A stretch of 7,475 nt of DNA from an uncultured Pseudomonadota bacterium (lineage in GTDB: Bacteria; Pseudomonadota; Gammaproteobacteria; Burkholderiales; Usitatibacteraceae), in contig CAMPHL010000115.1 in the NCBI GenBank assembly GCA_946885905.1, positions 1-7,475 of the forward strand. Direction: 5' to 3'. The translations under genes and the position numbers were made by a program. The notes under the pieces are model-generated. The model was not told the origin of the DNA, ran no database searches, and saw nothing but the letters and a program-made list of their open reading frames with translations. Below, one piece after another: positions 1-6,824 of this stretch (position 1 is its first letter; every line of letters starts with the position of its first letter).

Positions 1-2693
1 GCGTCGGCCAGCGCGCGGCGATCCTGGAAGACAGCCTGCGCGAGCTGTCGACGCTCACCGAGCAGGTCATCGTGAAACGCCTGCAGAACGTGCCCGGGGT
101 GGGCCAGGTCGATGCCGGCGGGGGCGTGGCGCGCCAGGTCCAGATCCAGTTGAAGCCTGCCCAGATGCAGGCGCAGCGGGTGGGCGTCGACGAGATCATC
201 GCCGCCATCCGCGCGGCGAACATGGACGTGCCCGCCGGCCGCATCGAGCATGGCCCGACCGAGCAGCTCGTGCGCGTCGAGGGAAGGATCAAGGAGCCCG
301 CGGGCTTCGGCCGGATCATCGTCGCGCGCCGCGCCAACGGGCCGGTCTACCTGGAGCAGGTCGCCGACATCGTCGACGGGGAGCGCGAGGCCGCATCGCT
401 GTCGCGCCTGAACGGCACGCCCGCGATCACGCTCGACGTCCTGAAGGTACAGGACGCGAACATCGTCGAAGTGGGCAACGGCGTGAAGAAGGCGCTCGTG
501 GATCTCAAGCGCGACCTCCCGGCCGACGTCACGATCCAGGTCACGGGGGCGAGCGTGGACTGGATCGAGAAAGCCTTGACCGGGATGAAGACCACGATCG
601 CGGAGGGGGCGCTGCTCACGATCTTCATCGTGTTCCTGTTCCTGCACTCCTGGCGAAGCACGATCATCACGGGCCTCACACTGCCCATCGCGGTCATCGC
701 CACGTTCGTGGCCGTGTACGTCTTCGGCTTCACGCTCAATTTCCTCACCCTGATGGCGCTGTCGCTGTGCATCGGCCTGCTGATCGACGACGCGATCGTC
801 GTGCGCGAGAACATCGTGCGCCACCTCGCCATGGGCAAGGACCACTACCGCGCCGCGCGCGAAGGCACCGACGAGATCGGGCTCGCGGTGATGGCCACGA
901 CCTTCGCGATCGTGGCCGTGTTCGTCCCGGTCGCGTTCATGTCCGGCTTCATCGGCAAGATCTTTTTCCAGTTCGGCATCACGGTGGCCGTCGCGGTGCT
1001 GGTGTCGCTCTTCGTGAGCTTCACGCTCGACCCCATGCTCTCGGCGATCTGGCACGACCCGCCCGAGGGCCGCTTCCGGCGCCTGCCCTGGCTCGCCCGC
1101 GCGATGGAACGCATCGAGGGCGCGATCGAGGGCGCGCACCGCGTCTACGGGCGGCTGCTCGAGTGGGCGCTCGGCCGGCGCAAGACCGTGCTCGCGATCG
1201 CATTCGCGGTCTTCGTCTCGAGCTTCTTCGTGCTGCCGTTCGTGGGCACCGAGTTCGTGCCCGAGACCGACGAAGGCTTCATCTCGTTGCGCCTCACCAC
1301 GCCCGTGGGCTCGAGCCTCGAGTACACCGACGCCAAGACGCGCCAGGTGGAGGAGATCATCCGCACCTATCCCGAGGTCGAGTTCATGACCGCCCGGGTG
1401 GGCGCCTGGGAGGGGCGCAACTCCGCCCGCGTCAACGTGAAGCTGGTCGATCGGCACAAGGTGAAGCGCCCGAGCCAGAAGGAGTTCGAAGCCAGGGCGC
1501 GCAGGAAGATCCAGGCCATTCCAGGCGTCGAGCTCTCGGTCGGCTGGAACCGACCGATCTGGATCAACCTGCTCGGGCCCTCGAACGAGGGCCTGCAGAA
1601 GGTGAGCGACGATGTGATGGAGAAGATCGCGAAGATCCCCGGCATCGTCGACCTCGAGTCCAGCCTCAAGGCGAACAACCCGGCGATCACGATGAAGGTG
1701 AACAACGAGCTCGCGAGCGACCTGGGCCTCACCGTGCAGCAGATCGGCTCGGCCGTGAGGCCTTTCGTGGCCGGCGACGTGATCAGCTACTGGCTCGCCC
1801 CCGACGGCCAGAACTACGAGGTGAACGTCCAGCTGCCCAGGTCGGACCGCCGCATCGTGGCCGACCTCGGCGACCTGCACGTGGCCTCGACCCGAACCGC
1901 GCAGGACGGCACGCCGGTCCTGGTGCCGCTTCGCCAGGTGGTCGAGTTCCGCAGCTCCACCAGCCCGCAGATCATCAAGCGCCAGGAATTGCAGCGCCGC
2001 GTGGGCATCTACGCGAACGTGGAGGGCCGCCCGTCCGGGGACGTGGGCTCCGACGTGCAGAAGCTCCTGAAGACGATCGAGCTGCCGCCAGGCTATCGTT
2101 TCGACGTCGCGGGCCAGCAGCAGGAGATGGAGGAATCGTTCAACGCGGCGCTGGCCGCCCTCGGCATGGCGGTGATCTTCATCTACATCGTCCTGGCTTC
2201 GCAGTTCGGCAGCTTCCTGCAGCCGGTGGCGATCATGGCCTCGCTTCCCTTCACGCTGGTCGGGGTGTTCCTCGCCCTGCTCCTCACCGGGACCACGCTC
2301 AACGTCTTTTCCGTCATCGGGATCATCATGCTGATGGGGCTGGTCACCAAGAATGCGATCCTGCTGGTCGACTTCACCAACCAGGGCCTCAGGGCCGGCA
2401 AGTCACGCCACGACGCGATCCTCGAAGCGGGCCAGGTGCGCCTGCGGCCGATCCTGATGACCACGATGGCGATGATCTTCGGCATGCTGCCGATGGCGAT
2501 CGGCTCCGCGGACGGCGGCGAGCAGAACGCGCCGATGGGCCGCGCCGTGATCGGGGGGATCATCACCTCGACGCTGCTTACACTTGTAGTGGTGCCGGTG
2601 CTCTACACCTACCTCGACGGCCTCGCGCGATGGCTCAAGGGACGAGCCGCGGGCCACGCGCAGCCCGCGGCCCTGCCGCAGCAGGGCGACTAG
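1..2693 (+). CDS. RND (HAE1-type) multidrug efflux permease, 5' end outside window
   Basis: Inner-membrane proton-driven export pump subunit of a tripartite efflux system; it would pair with a periplasmic adaptor and an outer-membrane channel not in this window. The frame is open from base 3 with no stop before it, giving 896 visible residues. By alignment from memory with AcrB (about 1050 residues), some 140-150 N-terminal residues including TM1 lie to the left, so the GTG at 72 is not the true start. Visible parts: the rest of the first periplasmic loop (to about nt 590), TM2-TM6 (about 606-1028), TM7 (about 1185-1248), the second large periplasmic loop, and TM8-TM12 (about 2154-2618). The TM4 proton-relay pair Asp-Asp is at nt 786-791 (GLLIDDAIVV) and the TM10 lysine at 2349-2351 (GLVTKNAILLVDF). 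These match the drug-exporting HAE1 group rather than the metal-exporting HME group. No frameshift is seen. Substrate is unknown. Confidence 0.95.
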   Translation, partial: VGQRAAILEDSLRELSTLTEQVIVKRLQNVPGVGQVDAGGGVARQVQIQLKPAQMQAQRVGVDEIIAAIRAANMDVPAGRIEHGPTEQLVRVEGRIKEPAGFGRIIVARRANGPVYLEQVADIVDGEREAASLSRLNGTPAITLDVLKVQDANIVEVGNGVKKALVDLKRDLPADVTIQVTGASVDWIEKALTGMKTTIAEGALLTIFIVFLFLHSWRSTIITGLTLPIAVIATFVAVYVFGFTLNFLTLMALSLCIGLLIDDAIVVRENIVRHLAMGKDHYRAAREGTDEIGLAVMATTFAIVAVFVPVAFMSGFIGKIFFQFGITVAVAVLVSLFVSFTLDPMLSAIWHDPPEGRFRRLPWLARAMERIEGAIEGAHRVYGRLLEWALGRRKTVLAIAFAVFVSSFFVLPFVGTEFVPETDEGFISLRLTTPVGSSLEYTDAKTRQVEEIIRTYPEVEFMTARVGAWEGRNSARVNVKLVDRHKVKRPSQKEFEARARRKIQAIPGVELSVGWNRPIWINLLGPSNEGLQKVSDDVMEKIAKIPGIVDLESSLKANNPAITMKVNNELASDLGLTVQQIGSAVRPFVAGDVISYWLAPDGQNYEVNVQLPRSDRRIVADLGDLHVASTRTAQDGTPVLVPLRQVVEFRSSTSPQIIKRQELQRRVGIYANVEGRPSGDVGSDVQKLLKTIELPPGYRFDVAGQQQEMEESFNAALAALGMAVIFIYIVLASQFGSFLQPVAIMASLPFTLVGVFLALLLTGTTLNVFSVIGIIMLMGLVTKNAILLVDFTNQGLRAGKSRHDAILEAGQVRLRPILMTTMAMIFGMLPMAIGSADGGEQNAPMGRAVIGGIITSTLLTLVVVPVLYTYLDGLARWLKGRAAGHAQPAALPQQGD
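2646..2687. terminator. Tandem GC-rich stem-loops at convergent junction (possible bidirectional terminator)
   Basis: Two perfect inverted repeats lie back to back in the last codons of the efflux gene. The first has 9-bp arms, GCCGCGGGC at 2646-2654 and GCCCGCGGC at 2663-2671, with an 8-base loop. The second has 7-bp arms, GCCCTGC at 2670-2676 and GCAGGGC at 2681-2687, with a 4-base loop. The two share bases 2670-2671, so only one can be fully formed at a time. For the pilin transcript, the first hairpin met begins about 14 bases after the stop codon, a normal terminator position; a moderately pyrimidine-rich stretch follows the distal arm. There is no clear T-tract on either strand, so termination may need Rho or be inefficient. 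The hairpins are seen directly; the terminator role is inferred. Confidence 0.45.
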
Positions 2694-2700
2694 TTGACGC

Positions 2701-3159
2701 TCAGCGGCACTCGCCCGGCAGGTACTTGGGCTTGATGGTGGTGTTCAGCTTGCAGTCCCAGGCCGTCACCGGGGCACCTACGCAGGCGGGCGTCGCCGGC
2801 TCGCCGCAGAAGGGCGTGAACACCAGCGCCGTACCCGAGCCGGCCGCGATGAGCTGGGTGCGCAGCCCCGAATCGGCCTGGATCTCGATCAACCCGTTCG
2901 TGATCACGGGCGACTTCGCGTTGGCCGTCTGGGTATCGGGGCATCCCGCCTCGGCCGTGGTCGCCGGCATCGCGGTTTTCGACTGGTAGTACTCCTGCAC
3001 CGAGCTCTTGCAGACGCCACCCATGTTGACGAGCTCGACCACTTTCGCCCGCATGGTGTAGTCCTGGTACGCCGGGATGGCGATGGCCGCCAGGATGCCG
3101 ATGATCGCCACGACGATCATCAGCTCGATCAGCGTGAAACCCCGCTCCGTTCTTTTCAT
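2701..3159 (-). CDS. pilA: Type IVa major pilin precursor (PilA-like)
   Basis: Structural subunit of a type IV pilus (twitching, adhesion, DNA uptake). It would be inserted in the inner membrane, cleaved and N-methylated by prepilin peptidase PilD, and assembled by the PilB/PilC machinery. The 152-residue product has a short 7-residue leader, MKRTERG, then the class III signal [20 protein letters not shown]. Gly-1, mature Phe1 and mature Glu5 (residue 12) are intact. The C-terminal D-region has the usual WDCKLN...KYLPGEC pattern (Cys136, Cys151). Four further cysteines (50, 73, 118, 126) allow up to three disulfides. The ATG at 3159 is preceded by AAGGGG nine bases upstream and fixes the short leader; the same frame stays open to 3552, but that part is antisense-like filler overlapping the MetE-like gene. 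The gene has its own sigma-54 promoter and no other pilus gene beside it. Major rather than minor pilin is inferred from length and the promoter. Confidence 0.93.
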   Translation of the reverse strand: MKRTERGFTLIELMIVVAIIGILAAIAIPAYQDYTMRAKVVELVNMGGVCKSSVQEYYQSKTAMPATTAEAGCPDTQTANAKSPVITNGLIEIQADSGLRTQLIAAGSGTALVFTPFCGEPATPACVGAPVTAWDCKLNTTIKPKYLPGECR

Positions 3160-3168
3160 TTTCAATGT

Positions 3169-3174
3169 CCCCTT
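3169..3174 (-). promoter_or_regulatory. Ribosome binding site of the pilin gene
   Basis: AAGGGG on the minus strand lies nine bases before the ATG at 3159. It supports the short-leader start over an in-frame TTG two codons upstream and over any start further up in the open frame. Confidence 0.65.
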
Positions 3175-3196
3175 GGTGTGCGCCTGCCCGCAAATC

Positions 3197-3212
3197 TGCA
3201 AGCCGCGTGCCA
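3197..3212 (-). promoter_or_regulatory. Sigma-54 (RpoN) -24/-12 promoter of the pilin gene
   Basis: The minus strand reads TGGCAC (3212-3207), five bases GCGGC, then TTGCA (3201-3197). This matches the RpoN consensus TGGCAC-N5-TTGCA at every specified position, with the invariant GG and GC ten bases apart. The predicted transcript start is near 3186, giving a leader of about 27 bases that contains the Shine-Dalgarno. Pilin genes in Pseudomonas and several betaproteobacteria are known to use sigma-54 with the PilS/PilR two-component system, so position and identity agree. PilR sites would be expected further upstream, inside the 3' end of the MetE-like gene; I could not identify one with confidence. 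Confidence 0.88.
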
Positions 3213-3219
3213 ATTCCGT

Positions 3220-3231
3220 GTACCGTGGTAC
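3220..3231. repeat. Short inverted repeat just upstream of the sigma-54 promoter
   Basis: GTACC-GT-GGTAC has 5-bp perfect arms and a two-base spacer, eight bases upstream of the -24 element. As DNA it is a candidate dyad for a regulator; as RNA from the upstream operon it would be a small hairpin about 30-41 bases past the MetE-like stop, after a C-rich, G-poor stretch (minus strand, 3255-3235) of the kind Rho favours. Both roles are inferences from position. Confidence 0.3.
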
Positions 3232-3260
3232 GGATCGGCGGGGGGTAGGGGGCGGCGCGC

Positions 3261-4301
3261 TCAGTGCTCGGCGCGCAGGATCCTGGCCGCCTCGACCATC
3301 GCGCGCATCTTGCCGTCGGCGACTTGCCGCGGGAGATATTTCATGCCGCAGTCCGGCGCGAGGATGACGGACTCCTTCGGGACATAGGGCAGCGCGCGTC
3401 GAATCCTTGCGGCGACCGTCTCGGGCGATTCCACGGAATGGTCGCTCAGGTCGATGCAGCCGACCATCACGCTCTTGCCCGCGAGCGCCCCAAGCACGCT
3501 GCAGTCCAGTCCGGACTGCGCCGTTTCGATCGAGACCTGCCGGCAGCTGCACCCGGCGAGCTCGGGCAGGAAGGAGTAGCCGCTGGGCCGTTCGTGGATG
3601 ATCGCGGCGTAGCCGAAGCAGATGTGCACTGCCGTGGTCCCGGTGATGCCATCGAGGGCGCGGTTGAGCGCCTCGAGCCCGTACTCGCGCGCCTTATCGG
3701 GCCGCGCCTGCATGTACGGCTCGTCGATTTGCACGATGTCGGCCCCGGCCGCGAAGAGGTCGCGGATCTCCTCGTTCACCGCCTGCGCATAGTCCATCGC
3801 GGCGGCCTCGGCGCTGGGATAGAAATCGTTCTGCGCCTGCTGCGACATGGTGAAGGGACCGGGGACCGTGATCTTCACCTTGCGATCCGTGTGCCGGCGC
3901 AGGAACTCGAGGTCGCGTACCTCCACCGGGTGCTTGCGGCGGATCTTCCCCACGATGCGAGGCACCGGGTTGGGGTGTCCCGAACGGTCGAGGGCCGTGC
4001 CGGGATTGTCGATGTCGATGCCTTCCAGCGCCGTCGCGAAGCGGTTCGAATAGCTCTCGCGCCGGATCTCGCCGTCGGTGACGATGTCGAGCCCCGCAGC
4101 CTCCTGCGCCCTGATGGCGAGCACGGTCGCGTCGTCCTGTGCCTGGGCGAGGTAGGGTTCCGGAATTCGCCAGAGCTCGCGCGCGCGCACGCGCGGCGGG
4201 AAGCGACCGGCGAGCTTGGCGCGGTCGATCAGCCAATCGGGCTGCGGATAGCTGCCTACGAGGGTCGTGGGGAACAGCACCTCAGAACCCGACTGCGCCA
4301 C
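3261..4301 (-). CDS. Stand-alone MetE-core (cobalamin-independent methionine synthase C-domain family) methyltransferase
   Basis: UROD/MetE-superfamily TIM barrel that transfers a methyl group to a zinc-bound thiol, classically homocysteine to give methionine. At 346 residues it corresponds only to the catalytic C-terminal half of E. coli MetE (about 750 residues). All zinc ligands of the family are recognisable: His226 and Cys228 (VHICFGY), Glu259 (SIETAQS) and Cys318 (APDCGMK). The substrate-site motifs VGSYPQP (15-21), DGE (76-78) and QIDEP (191-195) are also present, so it should be catalytically competent. It is last in the unit; the GTG at 4301 overlaps the upstream hydrolase gene by 20 bases, with AAGGA only two bases before it. 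A second in-frame GTG at 4280, directly after the upstream stop, would give a product starting at LFPTT and fits the usual start of this family as I recall it. The methyl donor is unknown: folate, methylcobalamin or a catabolic substrate are all possible. Automatic naming as a 5-methyltetrahydropteroyltriglutamate enzyme should be treated with caution. Confidence 0.9.
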   Translation of the reverse strand: MAQSGSEVLFPTTLVGSYPQPDWLIDRAKLAGRFPPRVRARELWRIPEPYLAQAQDDATVLAIRAQEAAGLDIVTDGEIRRESYSNRFATALEGIDIDNPGTALDRSGHPNPVPRIVGKIRRKHPVEVRDLEFLRRHTDRKVKITVPGPFTMSQQAQNDFYPSAEAAAMDYAQAVNEEIRDLFAAGADIVQIDEPYMQARPDKAREYGLEALNRALDGITGTTAVHICFGYAAIIHERPSGYSFLPELAGCSCRQVSIETAQSGLDCSVLGALAGKSVMVGCIDLSDHSVESPETVAARIRRALPYVPKESVILAPDCGMKYLPRQVADGKMRAMVEAARILRAEH

Positions 4302-5865
4302 CGTCCTTGCGGTGGTCGCTGGCAGCGCAGTACCCGTCCCCGAATCGGTGGATGAGCTGCGCTCCGCCGAAGCCGAACATCGGCCGGTCGGAAGGCACGA
4401 CCTTGTGGCCGCGGCGGGCGAGCTCTTCCTTCACGGCCGGAGCGAGCGAGTCCTCCACGCTCACCGTCATGTCGTTGTTCACGATCCAGCGCGGGCCGTC
4501 GGAACAGGTCTGCGGGTTCTGGTTGTAGTCGACCAGGCGGGTGACCATCTGCACGTGGCCCTGCGCCTGCATGTTGCCGCCCATGACGCCGAAGGCCATC
4601 ACGGGCTGGCCGTCGCGCGTGAGGAACCCGGGGATGATCGTCTGGAAGGGGCGCTTGCGCGGCCCGACCTCGTTCGGGTGGCCGGGCTTCAAGCTGAAGC
4701 CGGCCCCGCGGTTCTGCATGCTGATGCCGGTTCCCGGGACCACGATGCCCGAGCCGAACCCCATGTAGTTGGACTGGATGTACGAGAACATCATCCCGCG
4801 CTCGTCGGCGGTGGCGAGATACACGGTGCCGCCGCCCTTGGGGATCTCGGCCTTGTGCTCCTGCGTGCGCTTCATGTCGATCCGGCGCGCGCGCTCCGCG
4901 AGGTATGCCGCATCGAGCATCTGGTCGGGGGTGACGCGCATGTGCGCGGCGTCCGTCACGTTCGCCCACGTATCCGCGAGCGCCATCTTCATCGCTTCGA
5001 TCTGCAGGTGCAGGCTGTCGGCCGAGTCCACCGGCAGCGCGCCGAGGTCGTGGTTGCGCAGGATGCCCAGCGCGATCAGCGCGGCGATCCCCTGGCCGTT
5101 GGGCGGGATCTCGTGCAGGTGGTATCCGCGGTACTCGATCGAGATCGGATCGACCCAGTCGCACTGGTGCGCGGCGAGGTCGTCGGCCGTCATGGCGCCG
5201 TCGTCGGCCTGGCTCGCGAGCGCGATGCGCTGCGCGAGCGCGCCGCGATAGAAGCTCTCGCCCTTCGTGGCGGCGATCTCCTCGAGCGTTTCGGCCTGCT
5301 GCGGGCAATAGAAGCGCTCGCCCGGGTGCGGCGCTCGGTCCTTCGGCAGGAACGTCCACGCGAACTCGGAGAAGCGCTTGCGATCCGTCGCCTGGTTCGC
5401 CCAGCTCACCGCGGTGATCGGCGACACCATGAAGCTTTCGCGCGCATACCGTATCGCGGCCTCGAAGAGCTGCTCGAACGGCAGCTTCCCGTAGCGTTTC
5501 GAAAGCGTGATCCAGGCCGACACGCAGCCGGGTACCGTGACCGAGTCCCAGCCGAGCGTGGGCATCGCCTTCATCGCCTTGAACCGCTCCGGCGTCCAGC
5601 CCGCGGGCGAGCGTCCCGAGGCGTTCAGGCCCACGAGGCGCTGGCCATCCCAGAGGATCGCGTAGGCATCCGAGCCGATCCCGTTGGAGGTCGGCTCCAC
5701 GACGGTGAGGGTGATGGCCGCGGCGAGGCCCGCGTCGACGGCGTTGCCGCCGCGCTCGAGCATCGCGAGGCCCGCCTGGGCCGCGAGCGGCTGCGATGTC
5801 GCGACGACGTTCTTCGCCATCACGGGCATGCGCTGCGACCGATAAGGAAAGCTCCAACCGAACAT
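4282..5865 (-). CDS. Gamma-glutamyltransferase-family Ntn hydrolase (YwrD/glutaryl-acylase-like), no signal peptide
   Basis: Member of the self-processing gamma-glutamyltranspeptidase family, which cleaves gamma-glutamyl or acyl amide bonds. From the ATG at 5865 it has 527 residues. The predicted autocleavage site is in PKGGG|TVYL, making Thr347 the nucleophile and giving a large chain of about 346 and a small chain of 181 residues, close to the sizes in E. coli GGT. Other family marks are the N-terminal A-L-GGNAVDA region, GIGSDAY, Arg85 (NASGRSP, candidate carboxylate-binding arginine), GSGIVVPGTGI and the MNPQ-like NQNPQ. The serine-serine oxyanion motif of true GGTs is replaced by GVMGGNMQAQGH, as in the YwrD/cephalosporin-acylase-like branch. 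No N-terminal leader is seen, so it is probably cytoplasmic, unlike E. coli GGT. I chose ATG 5865 because GGAG lies eight bases before it; a GTG at 5874 would add three residues and overlap the Bug stop as GTGA, but sits directly on the Shine-Dalgarno. Substrate is not predictable. Confidence 0.92.
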   Translation of the reverse strand: MFGWSFPYRSQRMPVMAKNVVATSQPLAAQAGLAMLERGGNAVDAGLAAAITLTVVEPTSNGIGSDAYAILWDGQRLVGLNASGRSPAGWTPERFKAMKAMPTLGWDSVTVPGCVSAWITLSKRYGKLPFEQLFEAAIRYARESFMVSPITAVSWANQATDRKRFSEFAWTFLPKDRAPHPGERFYCPQQAETLEEIAATKGESFYRGALAQRIALASQADDGAMTADDLAAHQCDWVDPISIEYRGYHLHEIPPNGQGIAALIALGILRNHDLGALPVDSADSLHLQIEAMKMALADTWANVTDAAHMRVTPDQMLDAAYLAERARRIDMKRTQEHKAEIPKGGGTVYLATADERGMMFSYIQSNYMGFGSGIVVPGTGISMQNRGAGFSLKPGHPNEVGPRKRPFQTIIPGFLTRDGQPVMAFGVMGGNMQAQGHVQMVTRLVDYNQNPQTCSDGPRWIVNNDMTVSVEDSLAPAVKEELARRGHKVVPSDRPMFGFGGAQLIHRFGDGYCAASDHRKDGGAVGF

Positions 5866-5870
5866 GCGCG

Positions 5871-6824
5871 TCACTCCGGCTTGATTTTGGCGTCCTGGAT
5901 CACCTTGCCCCAGCGGCGCGACTCGCTCGCCATCACCTCGGCGAACTGCTGCGGCGTGCCCCCGGTCACCTCGAAGCCCAGGCCCAGGAAGCGGTCCTTG
6001 ATCGCGGGATCGGCGAGGATCCTGTTCATCTCGGCATTGGCCCGCTGCACGACGGCCGGCGGCAGGTTCGCGGGCCCGAAGATGCCGAAGTAGTTCCAGC
6101 TGTCGAAGCCCGGCAGGCCCGACTCGGCGACCGTCGGGAGGTCGGGCGCGAGCGCCGAGCGCGTCCTGGAGGAGATCGCGATCCCCTTGAGCCGACCGCT
6201 GTCGATGTGGGTCTTGCCGGTGAGGACGTTGTCGAACAGCATCGCAACCTGCCCGGAAGCGATGTCGGTGATGGACTGCTGCGTGCCCTTGTAGGGAACG
6301 TGCGTGAGCTTAACGCCCGCCATCGAGGCGAACATCTCGCTCGTGAGGTGGGCGACGCTGCCGATGCCGCTGGTGCCGCCGTTGAGCGGCTCCTTCTTCG
6401 CGCGCTCGACCAGCTCGCGCACGTTGCTCACGCCGAGCTTGGGCGACACCAGCAGGATGTTGGTGGCATAGCCCACGTAGATGATTGGCGTGAAGTCCTT
6501 CACCGGGTCGTACGGGAGGCGCGGGTTCAAATGCGGCCCCACCGAATGCGTGCTTCCGGTGGCCATCAGCAGCGTGTAGCCGTCCGGCGCGCTCTTGGCC
6601 GCGAGGTCGGCGCCGATCGAGCCGCCCGCGCCGGGCTTGTTCTCGGTGACGACCGGTTGCCCCAGCGCCTGCGCGAGCTTGTCCGCGAGCACGCGCGTGA
6701 GCACGTCGGTGGGACCGCCCGCCGGGAACGGCACGATGATCTTCACCGGCTTCGTGGGCCAGGATTGCGCGTGCGCCAACGACGCTGCGGCGAGAAGCGC
6801 GAGGGCCGCGAGGAAACTGCGCAT
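5871..6824 (-). CDS. Bug/TctC-family periplasmic tripartite tricarboxylate transporter substrate-binding protein
   Basis: Periplasmic solute-binding protein of the Bug family, whose known ligands are mostly carboxylates (citrate, glutamate, aspartate, nicotinate, phthalates and similar). The 317-residue product starts with a clear Sec signal, MRSFLAALALLAAASLAHA, with likely cleavage before QSWP. The mature protein shows the family motifs in order: TKPVKIIVPFPAGGPTDVLTR, NKPGAGGSIGADLAAKSAPDG, the YDPVKDFTPI segment, the interdomain THVPYKG region and the C-terminal LPTVAESGLPGFD. It is full length with no broken motif. No TctA or TctB membrane subunit is nearby, so it is an orphan, which is common in this family. 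It is the first gene of a three-gene minus-strand unit and its stop lies five bases before the next start. No convincing Shine-Dalgarno precedes ATG 6824 (the bases just before it are CGCTCCCC), so initiation may be weak or leader-dependent. Ligand is unknown. Confidence 0.95.
   Translation of the reverse strand: MRSFLAALALLAAASLAHAQSWPTKPVKIIVPFPAGGPTDVLTRVLADKLAQALGQPVVTENKPGAGGSIGADLAAKSAPDGYTLLMATGSTHSVGPHLNPRLPYDPVKDFTPIIYVGYATNILLVSPKLGVSNVRELVERAKKEPLNGGTSGIGSVAHLTSEMFASMAGVKLTHVPYKGTQQSITDIASGQVAMLFDNVLTGKTHIDSGRLKGIAISSRTRSALAPDLPTVAESGLPGFDSWNYFGIFGPANLPPAVVQRANAEMNRILADPAIKDRFLGLGFEVTGGTPQQFAEVMASESRRWGKVIQDAKIKPE
5874..5879 (-). promoter_or_regulatory. Ribosome binding site deciding the start of the GGT-family gene
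   Basis: CCGGAG on the minus strand lies inside the last codons of the Bug gene, eight bases before ATG 5865. The spacing favours that ATG over the GTG at 5874, which would touch the site. The Bug stop codon (5873-5871) falls between this site and the ATG, an arrangement typical of translational coupling. Confidence 0.6.

Noticed and set aside
72..74. GTG as start codon of the efflux gene
   Set aside because: The frame is open to the window edge and upstream residues align with the RND periplasmic domain, so this is an internal valine.
767..2989. 740-codon + strand frame overlapping the efflux gene and running into the pilin region
   Set aside because: It is an out-of-frame reading of the RND gene with Arg/Pro/Gly-rich low-complexity translation, and it crosses the convergent junction into antisense of the pilin.
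3160..3552. N-terminal extension of the pilin frame to 283 residues
   Set aside because: It overlaps the MetE-like gene out of frame, contains no signal, and would bury the class III leader peptide; the sigma-54 promoter and Shine-Dalgarno lie within it.
4178..4195. 18-base strictly alternating pyrimidine-purine run (Z-DNA-prone)
   Set aside because: It encodes an Arg/Ala/Val stretch of the MetE-like protein and is explained by codon choice in a GC-rich genome; no sign of a separate function.
3264..4355. 363-codon + strand frame opposite the MetE-like gene
   Set aside because: Antisense to a gene with an intact zinc site and family motifs; no recognisable product.
4267..6093. 608-codon open frame on the + strand opposite the GGT-family and Bug genes
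   Set aside because: It is antisense to two genes with full family motifs, its translation is rich in Arg/Ala/His/Gly with no recognisable domain, and such frames are common opposite high-GC genes.
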